From Winogradskyella sp. (GTDB taxonomy: Bacteria > Bacteroidota > Bacteroidia > Flavobacteriales > Flavobacteriaceae), in the NCBI GenBank assembly GCA_028383925.1, contig JAOEWO010000003.1, positions 89,437 through 153,436 on the forward strand: DNA of 64,000 bases, read 5' to 3'. Positions 35,766 to 44,979 of the stretch are shown here, piece by piece (within the stretch, counting starts at the first letter, position 1; each line of letters opens with the position of its first letter). The notes under the pieces are model-generated. The model searched no databases. It saw only the letters and a program-made list of their open reading frames with translations, and was not told the DNA's origin. The position numbers and the translations under genes were made by a program.

Positions 35766-37343
35766 ATGGAAACTAACACAATCTTATACATTGTAGGAGG
35801 AGTAGTATTAGGAATAATACTAGGATATATTATAGCAAAAGCATTAGAAAAAGGCAATGCATCTAAATTAATATTAAATGCAGAAAGCGATTCAAAATCA
35901 ATCTTAAAGCAAGCAAAATTAGATGCTGAGTCTTTAAAGAAAGATAAAATACTTCAGGCAAAAGAAAAATTTATTGAGCTAAAAGCAGAACATGAAAAGG
36001 TTATTCTTTCTCGTGATAAAAAAATGGCAGAAGCCGAAAAACGTATTAGAGATAAAGAATCTCAAATATCTAGTGAATTATCTAAATCTAAAAAAACAAA
36101 CCAATCTTTAGAAAGTAAAGAAAAAGATTACGATTTTAAGTTAGAGTTTTTAGACAAGAAAAAAGAAGAAGTAGATAAGGCGCACAAAAGCCAAATTAAA
36201 CAATTGGAAGTGATTTCTGCTTTATCTGCAGAAGAAGCTAAAGCGCAACTAATAGAATCTTTAAAAGAAGAAGCTAAAACAGATGCCATGGCATTTATAC
36301 AAAACCATGTAGAAGAGGCCAAGTTAACTGCCCAACAAGAGGCTAAGAAAATTATTATTAATACGATACAGCGTATTGGTACAGAAGAAGCTGTTGATAA
36401 TTGTGTCTCTGTTTTTAATATAGAGTCTGATGACGTTAAAGGTAGAATTATTGGTAGAGAAGGTCGTAACATTAGAGCAATTGAAGCTGCAACAGGTGTG
36501 GAAATTATTGTAGATGATACGCCAGAGGCTATTATTTTATCTTGTTTTGATTCTGTAAGACGTGAGATTGCGCGTTTATCTTTACATAAATTAGTCACAG
36601 ATGGTAGAATACATCCTGCTCGTATTGAAGAAATTGTTAAGAAGACCGAAAAGCAAATAGAACAAGAAATTATAGAAGTAGGTAAACGTACGGTTATAGA
36701 TTTAGGAATTCATGGATTAAATCCTGAATTAATAAAAATGGTGGGTCGTATGAAATACCGATCGTCTTACGGACAAAACTTATTACAACACTCTAGAGAA
36801 GTTGCAAAACTTTGTGGTGTTATGGCAGCAGAGTTGGGACTAAATCCTAAATTGGCTAAACGTGCAGGTTTACTTCACGATATAGGTAAAGTGCCATCAT
36901 CTGAAGCAGATATAGAAACTCCACATGCTATTTTAGGGATGCAATGGGCAGAAAAATTTGGCGAGAAACCAGAAGTTTGTAATGCTATTGGTGCTCACCA
37001 CGATGAGATAGAAATGACAACATTGTTATCTCCAATAATTCAGGTTTGTGATGCTATATCTGGTGCAAGACCAGGCGCAAGACGTCAAGTTTTAGATTCT
37101 TACATACAACGTCTTAAAGATTTAGAAGATGTAGCCTTTGGTTTTCCTGGTGTAAATAAAGCGTATGCTATACAGGCAGGTAGAGAGTTACGTGTTATTG
37201 TAGAAAGTGAAAAAGTATCCGATGAGGTAGCTGCAGGTTTATCTTTTGAAATTTCTCAGAAAATTCAGACAGATATGACGTATCCAGGTCAAGTAAAAGT
37301 AACAGTCATTAGAGAAACTAGAGCTGTAAATATTGCGAAATAG
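35766..37343 (+). CDS. rny: Ribonuclease Y
   Basis: A 525-residue membrane-anchored endoribonuclease. It has an N-terminal transmembrane helix (about 5-25), a long charged coiled coil (about 30-190), a KH RNA-binding domain (about 215-280, [16 protein letters not shown]) and an HD domain (about 340-435, [24 protein letters not shown]) that supplies the catalytic metal site. It initiates mRNA decay. The length is typical (about 510-525 residues). It is followed by an intrinsic terminator. Confidence 0.95.
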   Translation: METNTILYIVGGVVLGIILGYIIAKALEKGNASKLILNAESDSKSILKQAKLDAESLKKDKILQAKEKFIELKAEHEKVILSRDKKMAEAEKRIRDKESQISSELSKSKKTNQSLESKEKDYDFKLEFLDKKKEEVDKAHKSQIKQLEVISALSAEEAKAQLIESLKEEAKTDAMAFIQNHVEEAKLTAQQEAKKIIINTIQRIGTEEAVDNCVSVFNIESDDVKGRIIGREGRNIRAIEAATGVEIIVDDTPEAIILSCFDSVRREIARLSLHKLVTDGRIHPARIEEIVKKTEKQIEQEIIEVGKRTVIDLGIHGLNPELIKMVGRMKYRSSYGQNLLQHSREVAKLCGVMAAELGLNPKLAKRAGLLHDIGKVPSSEADIETPHAILGMQWAEKFGEKPEVCNAIGAHHDEIEMTTLLSPIIQVCDAISGARPGARRQVLDSYIQRLKDLEDVAFGFPGVNKAYAIQAGRELRVIVESEKVSDEVAAGLSFEISQKIQTDMTYPGQVKVTVIRETRAVNIAK

Positions 37344-37375
37344 ATTTTATTTCAACGTTTTAATTATACAATTAA

Positions 37376-37410
37376 GAGCATTCAAAATTAAGTTGAATGC
37401 TCTTTTTTTA
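37376..37410 (+). terminator. Terminator after rny
   Basis: The stem AGAGCATTCAA (37376-37386) pairs with TTGAATGCTCT (37394-37404) and is followed by T7. It also stands immediately downstream of xerD, which ends at 37408 on the opposite strand. Confidence 0.85.
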
Positions 37411-38316
37411 TTTTCTTGGGTGATAGGTGTTTAAGACATCGCTTAAATGAGAGCGATCTACATGCATATATATTTCTGTTGTTGTAATACTCTCATGGCC
37501 TAGCATCATCTGTATAGCTCTTAAGTCTGCGCCGTTTTCTAATAGGTGCGTGGCAAAAGAATGTCTAAACGTATGTGGTGATACATTTTTTTTTAACCCT
37601 GTTTTTTCTACTAAATTTTTAATAATAGTAAAAATCATAGCTCTTGTTAATGTATTGCCTTTGTAGTTTAAGAAGACATTGTCTTTTGCATTAGCATCTA
37701 TGTCTATATGTTTTCTAACGTCTAGCCAAATAGTTATAAATTTTTGAGTAGAGTTACCAATAGGCACAAACCGCTCCTTGTCACCTTTACCAGTTACTTT
37801 TATAAAACCTTCTTTAAAAAATAAGTCAGAAATTTTAAGATTAATTAATTCGCTTACACGTAAGCCGCAACTGTATAAGGTCTCAATAATGGCTTTATTA
37901 CGGTGTCCTAAATTTATGTTTCTATAGGTGTAACCCAAATCTATGGCATTAATTAAGTCGTCTATTTCTTTTATAGATAATGTATCTGGTAATTTTCTGC
38001 CAATTCTCGGTGACTCAATAAGTTCTAGAGGGTTATTTTCTCTGTATTTTTCGAATATTAGATAGTCAAAAAAATTGCGCAGCCCAGATATAAGTCGAGC
38101 TTGAGATCTAGGGTTTATAGATTTAGATATAGTATAAATAAATTGTTTTATAATTTCTGTATCTATAATAATAGGTGACGTGTTTATAGATTCTGCTTCA
38201 AGATATTTAATAAGTTTCTTTATATCATAAGCGTAATTTTCAATCGAATTTTGAGACAATCCACGTTCAATTTGTAGATAATGTTTGTAATCTAACAGTG
38301 CTTCTTGCCATTTCAT
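37408..38316 (-). CDS. xerD: Tyrosine recombinase XerD
   Basis: A 302-residue tyrosine recombinase. An N-terminal SAM-like domain (about 1-90) is followed by the catalytic domain with all key residues: R153 (CGLRVSE), K176 (VTGKGDKER), H248 and R251 (HTFRHSF), H274 (LGHESITTT) and the nucleophile Y283 (EIYMHVD). With XerC it resolves chromosome dimers at dif. The context (no integron, phage or transposon genes) and length favour housekeeping XerD over a mobile integrase. Confidence 0.9.
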   Translation of the reverse strand: MKWQEALLDYKHYLQIERGLSQNSIENYAYDIKKLIKYLEAESINTSPIIIDTEIIKQFIYTISKSINPRSQARLISGLRNFFDYLIFEKYRENNPLELIESPRIGRKLPDTLSIKEIDDLINAIDLGYTYRNINLGHRNKAIIETLYSCGLRVSELINLKISDLFFKEGFIKVTGKGDKERFVPIGNSTQKFITIWLDVRKHIDIDANAKDNVFLNYKGNTLTRAMIFTIIKNLVEKTGLKKNVSPHTFRHSFATHLLENGADLRAIQMMLGHESITTTEIYMHVDRSHLSDVLNTYHPRK

Positions 38317-38536
38317 AAGTTAAAATTAGTGTTTTATAACTTTAAAAAGACGAAAAGCACTACGTATTTCATCGTGTTTTAACAAATTATTGTTAATAAT
38401 TATTTTTATAATCATTTGTTTTTCAGATTTTTATATAAATTTGTTTGTAAAATTGTTAATAACTCTACTAATATGTTTTAATATTTAAAAAAAAAGACTT
38501 TAGTTTGTATTAATCAATTTTAAAAACTTAAATATT

Positions 38537-39061
38537 ATGAAAAAATTATTTTTAGCTGCTTTTGCAGTATTTGCTTTTGCTAGTGTTAATGCACAAGACA
38601 CCACGTTCGGTGCAACTGCTGGTTTATCAATTTTATCACCAGATGTTGAAGGTGGTGATGCAGATTCAGAGACAGGTTTCCATATAGGTGCTTTTGCTGA
38701 GTTTGGACTTTCTGATAAGTTTAGTTTACAACCAGAATTAACTTATGCTATGGCAGGTGACATTTCTATGATTGCACTTAATGCTATCGCTAAGTATCAT
38801 GTTTCAGAAGAATTTAATATTCAATTTGGACCACAAATTGGTTTTGCTGGTGGTGATGATATCGATGCTATCGAGGACTTACTAGGAGATGATTTTACAA
38901 ACTTAAACATACAATTAGCAGTAGGTGTAGGTTATGATATTAATGAGAACTTCTTTGCACAAGCAAGATATGGTTTTCAATTAAACGATCATTTTACTGG
39001 TGACGGTGATTTCGGTATTAAAATTAATACAGTTACACTTGGTGTAGGATATAAATTTTAA
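38537..39061 (+). CDS. Small outer-membrane beta-barrel protein
   Basis: A 174-residue protein with a signal peptide (MKKLFLAAFAVFAFASVNAQ), then alternating strands of a porin-family barrel (FHIGAFAEFGLSDKFSLQPE) and a terminal aromatic (GVGYKF). Porins of this OmpA/OprF-like 8-strand type are structural or adhesive; no ligand can be inferred. A separate terminator follows. A near-consensus -7 box lies shortly upstream. Confidence 0.75.
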   Translation: MKKLFLAAFAVFAFASVNAQDTTFGATAGLSILSPDVEGGDADSETGFHIGAFAEFGLSDKFSLQPELTYAMAGDISMIALNAIAKYHVSEEFNIQFGPQIGFAGGDDIDAIEDLLGDDFTNLNIQLAVGVGYDINENFFAQARYGFQLNDHFTGDGDFGIKINTVTLGVGYKF

Positions 39062-39073
39062 TAATCAATTTTC

Positions 39074-39106
39074 AAAAAAAAGAGACTTTATGAGTCTCTT
39101 TTTTTG
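39074..39106 (+). terminator. Terminator between barrel genes
   Basis: The stem AGAGACT (39081-39087) pairs with AGTCTCT (39093-39099), flanked by A and T tracts. Confidence 0.8.
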
Positions 39107-39179
39107 TCAATTATTCTTCAATTTATCAGTTAAAACAACATTATTATCGGGTAAAAAGTATTTTTTTATATGTTTTTTC

Positions 39180-39210
39180 TTGTTTATCAGTTTGCTATTA
39201 CATAGCTTTG
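39180..39210 (+). promoter_or_regulatory. Promoter of the second barrel gene
   Basis: TTG (39180-39182), 20 nt, then TAGCTTTG (39203-39210), an exact TAnnTTTG. The ATG at 39243 is about 30 nt after it. Confidence 0.65.
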
Positions 39211-39242
39211 CCGACCAAATTATTTTAAACAAACTTACAATT

Positions 39243-39830
39243 ATGAAAAAATTATTACTTATGGCTGCGGTTGCAGTTTTCGGATTTACCAACATTAATG
39301 CACAAGACGACAGTACAACTGGTGGTTTTGAAAAAGGTGATGTTTATGTAAGTGGTTCTGTTGGATTCTCTAACACTAACGTTGCAGATTTTAAATCTAA
39401 TGAATTTACATTTTCTCCTGAAGTTGGATTCTTTTTAACGGACAACATTTCATTAGAAGCTGGTTTAATTATTGGTTCTTCTGAAGATTTTAATGAGGAC
39501 AAGTCATCTTCCTTTGGTGGTGCTATTGGTGCAAACTATTTTTTTACACCTGCAAAGCAATTTTCTTTTATGGTAGGTGCTGGTGTTGCATACACAAGTA
39601 CTAAATTTGAGCCAAATGGTGGTGGTGAATTAAGTGTAGATACTTTTGCATTTGCAGTTGCACCAGGTGTTAACTATTTTGTGTCAGATTGTATCGCTTT
39701 AAGAGCTTCTTTCGGTTCTTTATCTTATGCAAGTGCTAAAGATGATAGCGAAGGTGCAGAGGCGACAAATACTTTTGGTCTTAATTTAGATTTAACTAAC
39801 ATCAATTTTGGTATTACTTATAAATTCTAA
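39243..39830 (+). CDS. Outer-membrane beta-barrel protein
   Basis: A 195-residue protein with a signal peptide (MKKLLLMAAVAVFGFTNINA) followed by strands of a small porin (GSVGFSNTNVADFKSN, GVAYTSTKF) and a terminal aromatic (GITYKF). The ATG at 39243 is chosen because the signal peptide begins there and the promoter lies just before it; a longer frame from 39090 has no such support. Function unknown. Confidence 0.75.
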   Translation: MKKLLLMAAVAVFGFTNINAQDDSTTGGFEKGDVYVSGSVGFSNTNVADFKSNEFTFSPEVGFFLTDNISLEAGLIIGSSEDFNEDKSSSFGGAIGANYFFTPAKQFSFMVGAGVAYTSTKFEPNGGGELSVDTFAFAVAPGVNYFVSDCIALRASFGSLSYASAKDDSEGAEATNTFGLNLDLTNINFGITYKF

Positions 39831-39850
39831 ATAATTAGAATTATACTTTT

Positions 39851-39879
39851 AAAACCGAAGCAAATGCTTCGGTTTTTTT
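39851..39879 (+). terminator. Terminator after second barrel gene
   Basis: A 12-bp perfect stem, AAAACCGAAGCA (39851-39862) with TGCTTCGGTTTT (39865-39876), followed by T's. Confidence 0.9.
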
Positions 39880-39992
39880 ATGCGCTTATTTTAATACCTT
39901 TACATAATTACAAGACTTCAATAAGGTGTCAAATTTCACTAGCATTTGCTAATTGTATATGGCACATAATAAAAATAATATAACAAATACGT

Positions 39993-40415
39993 ATGAAGCA
40001 GTTTATTATAATCAATGGTCCTAATTTAAACTTATTAGGTAAACGCGAACCAGAAATTTATGGAAGTGAAACGTTTAACGATTATTTAGAAGGGCTTAGG
40101 TCTAAATTTAAAAATGTTCAAATTGATTATTTTCAGTCTAATATAGAAGGTGAGCTTATTAATAAGTTGCAAGAGGTCGGTTTTTCTTATGATGGCATAC
40201 TACTTAATGCTGCTGCCTATACTCATACCTCTATTGGTATTGGCGATGCTGTAAAAGCAATTTCTACTCCAGTTGTAGAGGTGCATATTTCTAATACATT
40301 TGCTAGAGAAGATTTTAGACACCAATCTTATATATCACCTAACGCAAAAGGAGTTATCTTAGGTTTTGGATTAAAAAGTTATGATTTAGCTATACAAAGT
40401 CTACTAATACTATAG
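39993..40415 (+). CDS. aroQ: 3-dehydroquinate dehydratase, type II
   Basis: A 140-residue type II dehydroquinase that removes water from 3-dehydroquinate in the shikimate pathway. Motifs: NGPNLNLLGKREPEIYG with catalytic Arg and Tyr, QSNIEGELI, LNAAAYTHTSIGI, and VEVHISNTFAREDFR. The length is that of the dodecameric family. It shares a 2-bp spacer with the next barrel gene. Confidence 0.94.
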   Translation: MKQFIIINGPNLNLLGKREPEIYGSETFNDYLEGLRSKFKNVQIDYFQSNIEGELINKLQEVGFSYDGILLNAAAYTHTSIGIGDAVKAISTPVVEVHISNTFAREDFRHQSYISPNAKGVILGFGLKSYDLAIQSLLIL

Positions 40416-40417
40416 TT

Positions 40418-40897
40418 ATGAAAAGAACATACATTTTAATGGTAATTATTTGCGTTGCTTTTACCATGCAACTCACTGCACAAACAGATTACGGTATTAA
40501 AGGAGGATTAAACTTTACCTTTTTCAAGGTTTTAGAGGGTGACTTTGGTACTAATCCTGAAACTGAAATTGGGTACTATGGTGGCGCTTTTGTAGATTTT
40601 AAAATAGATAATGGTTTTCATATTCAACCAGAGTTACTGTACATTGGTATTAGTGATTTTAAATTTTTAAACGCGCCTATTTATTTAAAATACGATATAG
40701 ATAATAGCTTACACGTTCTTGTTGGTCCAAGTTTAAATTACTTTTTTGATTTTTTTACAAATAAATTTAAGGTGAGAGCAGATCTAAGTTTTGCTTATGA
40801 TATTCTTGAAAAATTAGATGTTCATATGAAATATACTATTGGGTTTGAAGAGATTTCACCTAATGGTCTATTTCTAGGACTTGGTTATAGGTTTTAA
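40418..40897 (+). CDS. Small outer-membrane beta-barrel protein downstream of aroQ
   Basis: A 159-residue protein with a signal peptide (MKRTYILMVIICVAFTMQL, cleavage after LTA) and beta-strands with aromatic girdles (GIKGGLNFTFFKVLEG, FHIQPELLYIG). It ends GLGYRF with an aromatic. It starts 2 bp after the aroQ stop and is probably co-transcribed, although the functions are not obviously linked. It shares the plan of the two barrel genes at 38537 and 39243. Confidence 0.72.
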   Translation: MKRTYILMVIICVAFTMQLTAQTDYGIKGGLNFTFFKVLEGDFGTNPETEIGYYGGAFVDFKIDNGFHIQPELLYIGISDFKFLNAPIYLKYDIDNSLHVLVGPSLNYFFDFFTNKFKVRADLSFAYDILEKLDVHMKYTIGFEEISPNGLFLGLGYRF

Positions 40898-40951
40898 ATG
40901 CTTATAAATATTAACAATCGAATTTGACCGAAATAAATTAAACACTTTTAT

Positions 40952-42028
40952 TTATTTTACAAGTTTACTGTAAAATCTTTTTTCTATAAACTCATACGTG
41001 TATCTAGAATAAATACACGTTGTTATTATTAATAATAGGTCTGCTATAATTAATGAAAAACCTTCAAATTTTAGTATTTTAACAAATAGCATCTGAAATA
41101 CCATAATCATAAACGTATGATTTAAGTATATAGAGTAGGACCAAAGACCAAGTTTTTGAAATATTGATTTAGAAAGTAATAATGAAATTACACCACGTTC
41201 ATAAGAAAATATAAAAATAGTAATAGCGAATAATATTTGGAATATGTAATAGTACTCCTTAAATGTGTGATAGTTACAAGTAAAATATATGAGAGAAAGA
41301 ATTGTAATAAATTCAATTACGCTTGGTAAATATAAGTTGTAAACTCTTTGAGTAATAATATTTTGTTTAAAAATGTAAACTAAAATTCCTAAAAAGAAAC
41401 CTATAAATGCACGAATAAAATTAAAGTCAGTATGTGGTAAAATTTGTAAATCACCATAGTTTTGATAATAAAACAAATAAGCCAATACAATTATTAACAA
41501 TGATGTTAAGATGGTTGTTTTTTTAGTTTTAAATAAATATAAAGAAGAAAGAACAAACAATAAATAACAAATGATTTCAGCACTTATAGACCAACTTTGT
41601 CCGTTCCAAGAAAACCCTGCAAAAAGAGGTGTTGAGTTTAGTAAAAATAGATTAATAAAAAATCCATGAACACTATTATCTGAAAACGGAACATCTTGAT
41701 AAGGAAGAATTTCATAAGTAATTAATTTAATAATTTCCACTAAAAGTATTATTATTAAAGTATAAACATGTAATGGATATAAACGCTTCAGCCTTTTAAT
41801 TATGAATATTTTAGCATCAATAATATTTTTTAATCTCTCTTTATAATTATGATAGATTACGAAACCACTTAGAATAAAAAATAGATCTACAAATATACCT
41901 GCTGAGTGTATAAATTTATTATCTGTAATAAAGGACATTCTAGGCATATGAAATAAGCAGACGAGTAATGCTGCTAAACCTCTTAGTGCGTCTAATACTT
42001 TAAACCGTCTAATTGATGTTGATATCAT
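40952..42028 (-). CDS. Acyltransferase of the Acyl_transf_3 family, multi-pass membrane
   Basis: A 358-residue integral membrane acyltransferase. The N-terminus has the family signature (LDALRGLAALLVCLFHMP, with a catalytic His in the first helix), then FVIYHNYKERL and about ten transmembrane helices. Such enzymes O-acetylate cell-surface polysaccharide, peptidoglycan or lipopolysaccharide. The acceptor is not predictable. It is monocistronic and its codon use is strongly AT-rich. Confidence 0.85.
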   Translation of the reverse strand: MISTSIRRFKVLDALRGLAALLVCLFHMPRMSFITDNKFIHSAGIFVDLFFILSGFVIYHNYKERLKNIIDAKIFIIKRLKRLYPLHVYTLIIILLVEIIKLITYEILPYQDVPFSDNSVHGFFINLFLLNSTPLFAGFSWNGQSWSISAEIICYLLFVLSSLYLFKTKKTTILTSLLIIVLAYLFYYQNYGDLQILPHTDFNFIRAFIGFFLGILVYIFKQNIITQRVYNLYLPSVIEFITILSLIYFTCNYHTFKEYYYIFQILFAITIFIFSYERGVISLLLSKSIFQKLGLWSYSIYLNHTFMIMVFQMLFVKILKFEGFSLIIADLLLIITTCIYSRYTYEFIEKRFYSKLVK

Positions 42029-42044
42029 AATATTTATTTAAAAG

Positions 42045-42077
42045 AAAAATGCGATTCAATTTTGAATCGCATTTTTT
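42045..42077 (-). terminator. Terminator after lpdA
   Basis: The stem TGCGATTCAA (42050-42059) pairs with TTGAATCGCA (42062-42071), flanked by A and T tracts. On the minus strand it ends lpdA. Confidence 0.8.
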
Positions 42078-42093
42078 AGAACTTACAAACTTA

Positions 42094-43470
42094 TTATAAA
42101 TGTATAACTTCACCATAAGCATCCGCAACAGCTTCCATAACTGCTTCGCTCATTGTTGGGTGAGGATGTACTGTTTTTAAGACTTCGTGACCAGTTGTTT
42201 CTAACTTACGACCTAAAACGGCTTCTGCAATCATGTCTGTTACACCGGCACCAATCATATGGCAGCCTAACCATTCGCCATATTTAGCATCAAAAATAAC
42301 TTTTACAAAGCCATCTTTAGCGCCACTTGCGCTTGCTTTACCAGATGCAGAAAACGGAAATTTACCAATCTTAACATCTAATCCTTGGTCTTTTGCTTGT
42401 TGCTCTGTTAAACCAACTGAAGCAATTTCTGGTGAGCAATACGTACAACCTGGTATGTTGCCGTAATCTAAAGCTTCAACATGCTGTCCTGCAATTTTTT
42501 CTACACAAAGAATACCTTCAGCAGAAGCTACATGAGCTAAAGCTTGTCCTGGTGTTACATCACCAATGGCGTAATAGCCTGGTATATTTGTTTGGTAATA
42601 ATCGTTAACTAAAATTTTATCTCTATCAACAGCAATACCAACATCTTCTAAACCGATGTTTTCAATATTAGACTTTATACCCACTGCAGATAAAACAATA
42701 TCAGCTTCAATAACTTCTTCACCTTTTTTAGTTTTTACAGTAGCTTTAACACCGTTTCCTGAGGTGTCTACACTTGTAACTTCGGCAGAAGTCATTATTT
42801 TTATTCCAGATTTCTTAAAACTACGCTCTAATTGTTTAGACACGTCGTTATCTTCTACAGGGACTATTTTATCTAAATATTCTACAATAGTAACATCTGT
42901 TCCCATTGAGTTGTAGAAATATGCAAACTCTACACCTATAGCGCCAGAACCTACAACAATCATCTTTTTAGGTTGTGTCTCTAAGGTCATTGCTTTTCTA
43001 TAACCTATTACTTTTTTGCCATCTTGTGGTAAACTTGGCAATTCTCTAGAGCGCGCTCCTGTTGCAATTATAATGTGGTCTGCAGAATATTCTTTACCAT
43101 CTACATCTACTTTTTTGCCTTTTTTAAGCGTACCGAAACCCTCAATAACGTCAATTTTATTCTTTTTCATTAAGAATTTTACTCCGTTACTCATACCATC
43201 AGCAACACCACGGCTACGTTTTACAACAGCATCAAAATCGTGAGCTGCATCTTTAACTTTTAGTCCGTAATCTTCAGCATGTTTAAGATATTCAAAAACT
43301 TGTGCAGATTTTAAAAGTGCTTTAGTTGGGATACAGCCCCAGTTTAAACATACACCACCAAGACTTTCTTTTTCTATAACGGCAGTTTTTAAACCTAGTT
43401 GAGATGCTCTAATTGCAGTAACATACCCACCAGGACCACTTCCTAAAACTATTATATCGTATTTACTCAT
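42094..43470 (-). CDS. lpdA: Dihydrolipoyl dehydrogenase
   Basis: A 458-residue flavin disulfide oxidoreductase, the E3 subunit of 2-oxo-acid dehydrogenase complexes. Features are the FAD-binding GSGPGGY, the redox-active disulfide C41-C46 (GGVCLNWGCIPTK), the NAD-binding GSGAIGVEF, and the C-terminal catalytic dyad H437 and E442 in HPHPTMSE. It reoxidises dihydrolipoamide with NAD. It is encoded alone and not beside E1 or E2 genes, which fits a shared E3. Confidence 0.93.
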   Translation of the reverse strand: MSKYDIIVLGSGPGGYVTAIRASQLGLKTAVIEKESLGGVCLNWGCIPTKALLKSAQVFEYLKHAEDYGLKVKDAAHDFDAVVKRSRGVADGMSNGVKFLMKKNKIDVIEGFGTLKKGKKVDVDGKEYSADHIIIATGARSRELPSLPQDGKKVIGYRKAMTLETQPKKMIVVGSGAIGVEFAYFYNSMGTDVTIVEYLDKIVPVEDNDVSKQLERSFKKSGIKIMTSAEVTSVDTSGNGVKATVKTKKGEEVIEADIVLSAVGIKSNIENIGLEDVGIAVDRDKILVNDYYQTNIPGYYAIGDVTPGQALAHVASAEGILCVEKIAGQHVEALDYGNIPGCTYCSPEIASVGLTEQQAKDQGLDVKIGKFPFSASGKASASGAKDGFVKVIFDAKYGEWLGCHMIGAGVTDMIAEAVLGRKLETTGHEVLKTVHPHPTMSEAVMEAVADAYGEVIHL

Positions 43471-43527
43471 GCGTCAATTTTTTAGTTGAATTTTGAAGAC
43501 ACGAATTTACGAAACGAAAATGTAATA

Positions 43528-44079
43528 TTAAAGGTCTTCTGTAAAATGTCTTCGTGCTTTATTTTTTGAAAACTTAGTGTTGTTGTATTCTGCCGATTTT
43601 CCTTTAGAAATAGATAGAGATTGCCATTGCTTGCCTTTTATTAATTTACCTAAAAACACGAGCTGTCCTACATGATAGGCGTAATGCATCATTTGTCTAT
43701 TTATAGCTTCTGTTACGCTATGGCCTTGGTTTCTTATATAAATAATTTGTTCTAAATCTGTTATATTTAAAGGTGTTATTGCTTTAAATAAGCAACTCCA
43801 GCCTGCTTCCCAAGCAAAAATTAATTCTTCTTTTGTAGAAAATGAATCTATAAACTCTTCATCGCGTTTGCGCCATTCTTTTTCTCCATCTTCAGTTAAA
43901 AAATGAGTCCAGCGGCTTAACATATTGCCAGACATGTGTTTTATAATTACAGAAATTGAGTTAGAATCTTCTAAAAATTCTTTTTTAAGCTCTGTAAAAG
44001 AAAGTTGATTTATGGTTTTATCACCAAGACTTTTGTAATATTCAAATTGTTTAATAGTGCTTGTGAGATAGCTTTTCAT
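43528..44079 (-). CDS. DUF1572 (DinB-like) protein
   Basis: A 183-residue protein of the DUF1572 group in the DinB/YfiT superfamily. Typical segments are SVIIKHMSGNMLSRW, EAGWSCLFKAI and MMHYAYHVGQLVFLGK, the last two carrying the His residues expected for metal binding. Function unknown. The start overlaps the msrB stop by one base (TAATG), indicating translational coupling to the reductase gene. Confidence 0.8.
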   Translation of the reverse strand: MKSYLTSTIKQFEYYKSLGDKTINQLSFTELKKEFLEDSNSISVIIKHMSGNMLSRWTHFLTEDGEKEWRKRDEEFIDSFSTKEELIFAWEAGWSCLFKAITPLNITDLEQIIYIRNQGHSVTEAINRQMMHYAYHVGQLVFLGKLIKGKQWQSLSISKGKSAEYNNTKFSKNKARRHFTEDL

Positions 44080-44561
44080 TATTCAGAAGGTACAAAAATT
44101 AACGCATCACCGTTTATACAGTGGCGTTTTCCGGTTGTGTTCTTTGGGCCATCATTAAAAACATGTCCTAAATGTCCGCCACAAGTTGCGCAATGTTCTT
44201 CGTCTCTTGTGTATCCTATTTTTGTATCTGTACCAAAAGCTACATTTCCTTTTATTTCTCTGTCAAAACTTGGCCATCCAGTGCCAGAATCAAATTTATG
44301 CTCGCTTTTAAAAAGTGCGATATTACATGCAGCACAATGGTATGTACCTTTTTTATAATTTTTATTTAATGGACTAGAGAAAGGGCGTTCTGTACCAGCC
44401 TGTCTTAAAACATAATATTGTTGGCTTGTTAGTTTAGTTTTCCACTCGGCATCCGTTTTGGTGATTTTAAATGCTTTTTTCTCTTTTTTATTGTCTTTTT
44501 GTGCTGAACTGTTGCAGCTAAAAAACAAACAAATGCCTATTAATAGTAATATCTTTTTCAT
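44079..44561 (-). CDS. msrB: Peptide-methionine (R)-S-oxide reductase, lipoprotein type
   Basis: A 160-residue MsrB. A lipoprotein-type signal (MKKILLLIGICLFFSC, lipidated Cys16) indicates export. Four zinc cysteines are C76/C79 (HCAAC) and C124/C127 (HCATCGGHLGH), and the catalytic Cys is C148 (KRHCINGDAL). The enzyme reduces methionine-R-sulfoxide in oxidised proteins. An exported version may protect periplasmic or surface proteins. It overlaps the DUF1572 gene by one base. Confidence 0.93.
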   Translation of the reverse strand: MKKILLLIGICLFFSCNSSAQKDNKKEKKAFKITKTDAEWKTKLTSQQYYVLRQAGTERPFSSPLNKNYKKGTYHCAACNIALFKSEHKFDSGTGWPSFDREIKGNVAFGTDTKIGYTRDEEHCATCGGHLGHVFNDGPKNTTGKRHCINGDALIFVPSE

Positions 44562-44616
44562 GTTTTAAAATTACAAAATTTATAATGTTGTATTTGTCGA
44601 ATTAACGTTTTATTAA

Positions 44617-44623
44617 TTACATA
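44617..44623 (+). repeat. 7-bp direct repeat (TTACATA), left copy
   Basis: An exact partner of 44775-44781, immediately outside the terminal inverted repeats of the element at 44624-44774. It looks like a target-site duplication. Confidence 0.75.
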
Positions 44624-44774
44624 ACCCGTTGTGCATTTTGATTAATTACATCAATTTTTCCCTAGCCCTTAGGGTAATATCGATGAAATTTTTGATTCAT
44701 CCTTTAGGATTGAGGAAAAAAAAGCGAAAATTTTAGACATTTTGATGTTTTTTATACCAAAATGCACAACGGGT
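44624..44774. mobile_element. 151-bp MITE-like element with perfect 17-bp terminal inverted repeats
   Basis: The ends ACCCGTTGTGCATTTTG (44624-44640) and its exact complement (44758-44774) are flanked by the 7-bp duplication TTACATA. There is no coding capacity. Interior complementary pairs (for example ACATCAA at 44648-44654 with TTGATGT at 44742-44748, and an imperfect pair around 44660-44725) would fold the element into one long hairpin. This is the anatomy of a miniature inverted-repeat transposable element mobilised by a transposase encoded elsewhere. IS982-type elements have ACC ends and 6-9-bp duplications, so that family is a candidate, which is inference. Confidence 0.75.
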
Positions 44775-44781
44775 TTACATA
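44775..44781 (+). repeat. 7-bp direct repeat (TTACATA), right copy
   Basis: An exact partner of 44617-44623; see the element at 44624-44774. Confidence 0.75.
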
Positions 44782-44915
44782 TAATATAAATATTGTTTGT
44801 GTTGATTTTTGGGTTATTTAGATTTCAACTTTTGTTAACCTTATAATTTTATAGTATTAAGTTGAACGTAATACACATTAGCTAGTCTTTATATAAATAA
44901 TAGTGACTACTACCT

Positions 44916-44923
44916 TAATTTTG
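44916..44923 (+). promoter_or_regulatory. -7 box (TAATTTTG) for the M48 protease
   Basis: An exact TAnnTTTG match about 55 nt before the ATG at 44980; no TTG at the ideal -33 distance was seen. Confidence 0.45.
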
Positions 44924-44979
44924 TGTCTTATATTTAGTCATGATTTTGTATTTTTAAATTTAAATTAAAACCTCTTATT

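Noticed and set aside
37408..38316. XerD gene as a mobile-element integrase
   Set aside because: Length, full catalytic set and housekeeping neighbours fit chromosomal XerD, with no cargo or attachment repeats seen.
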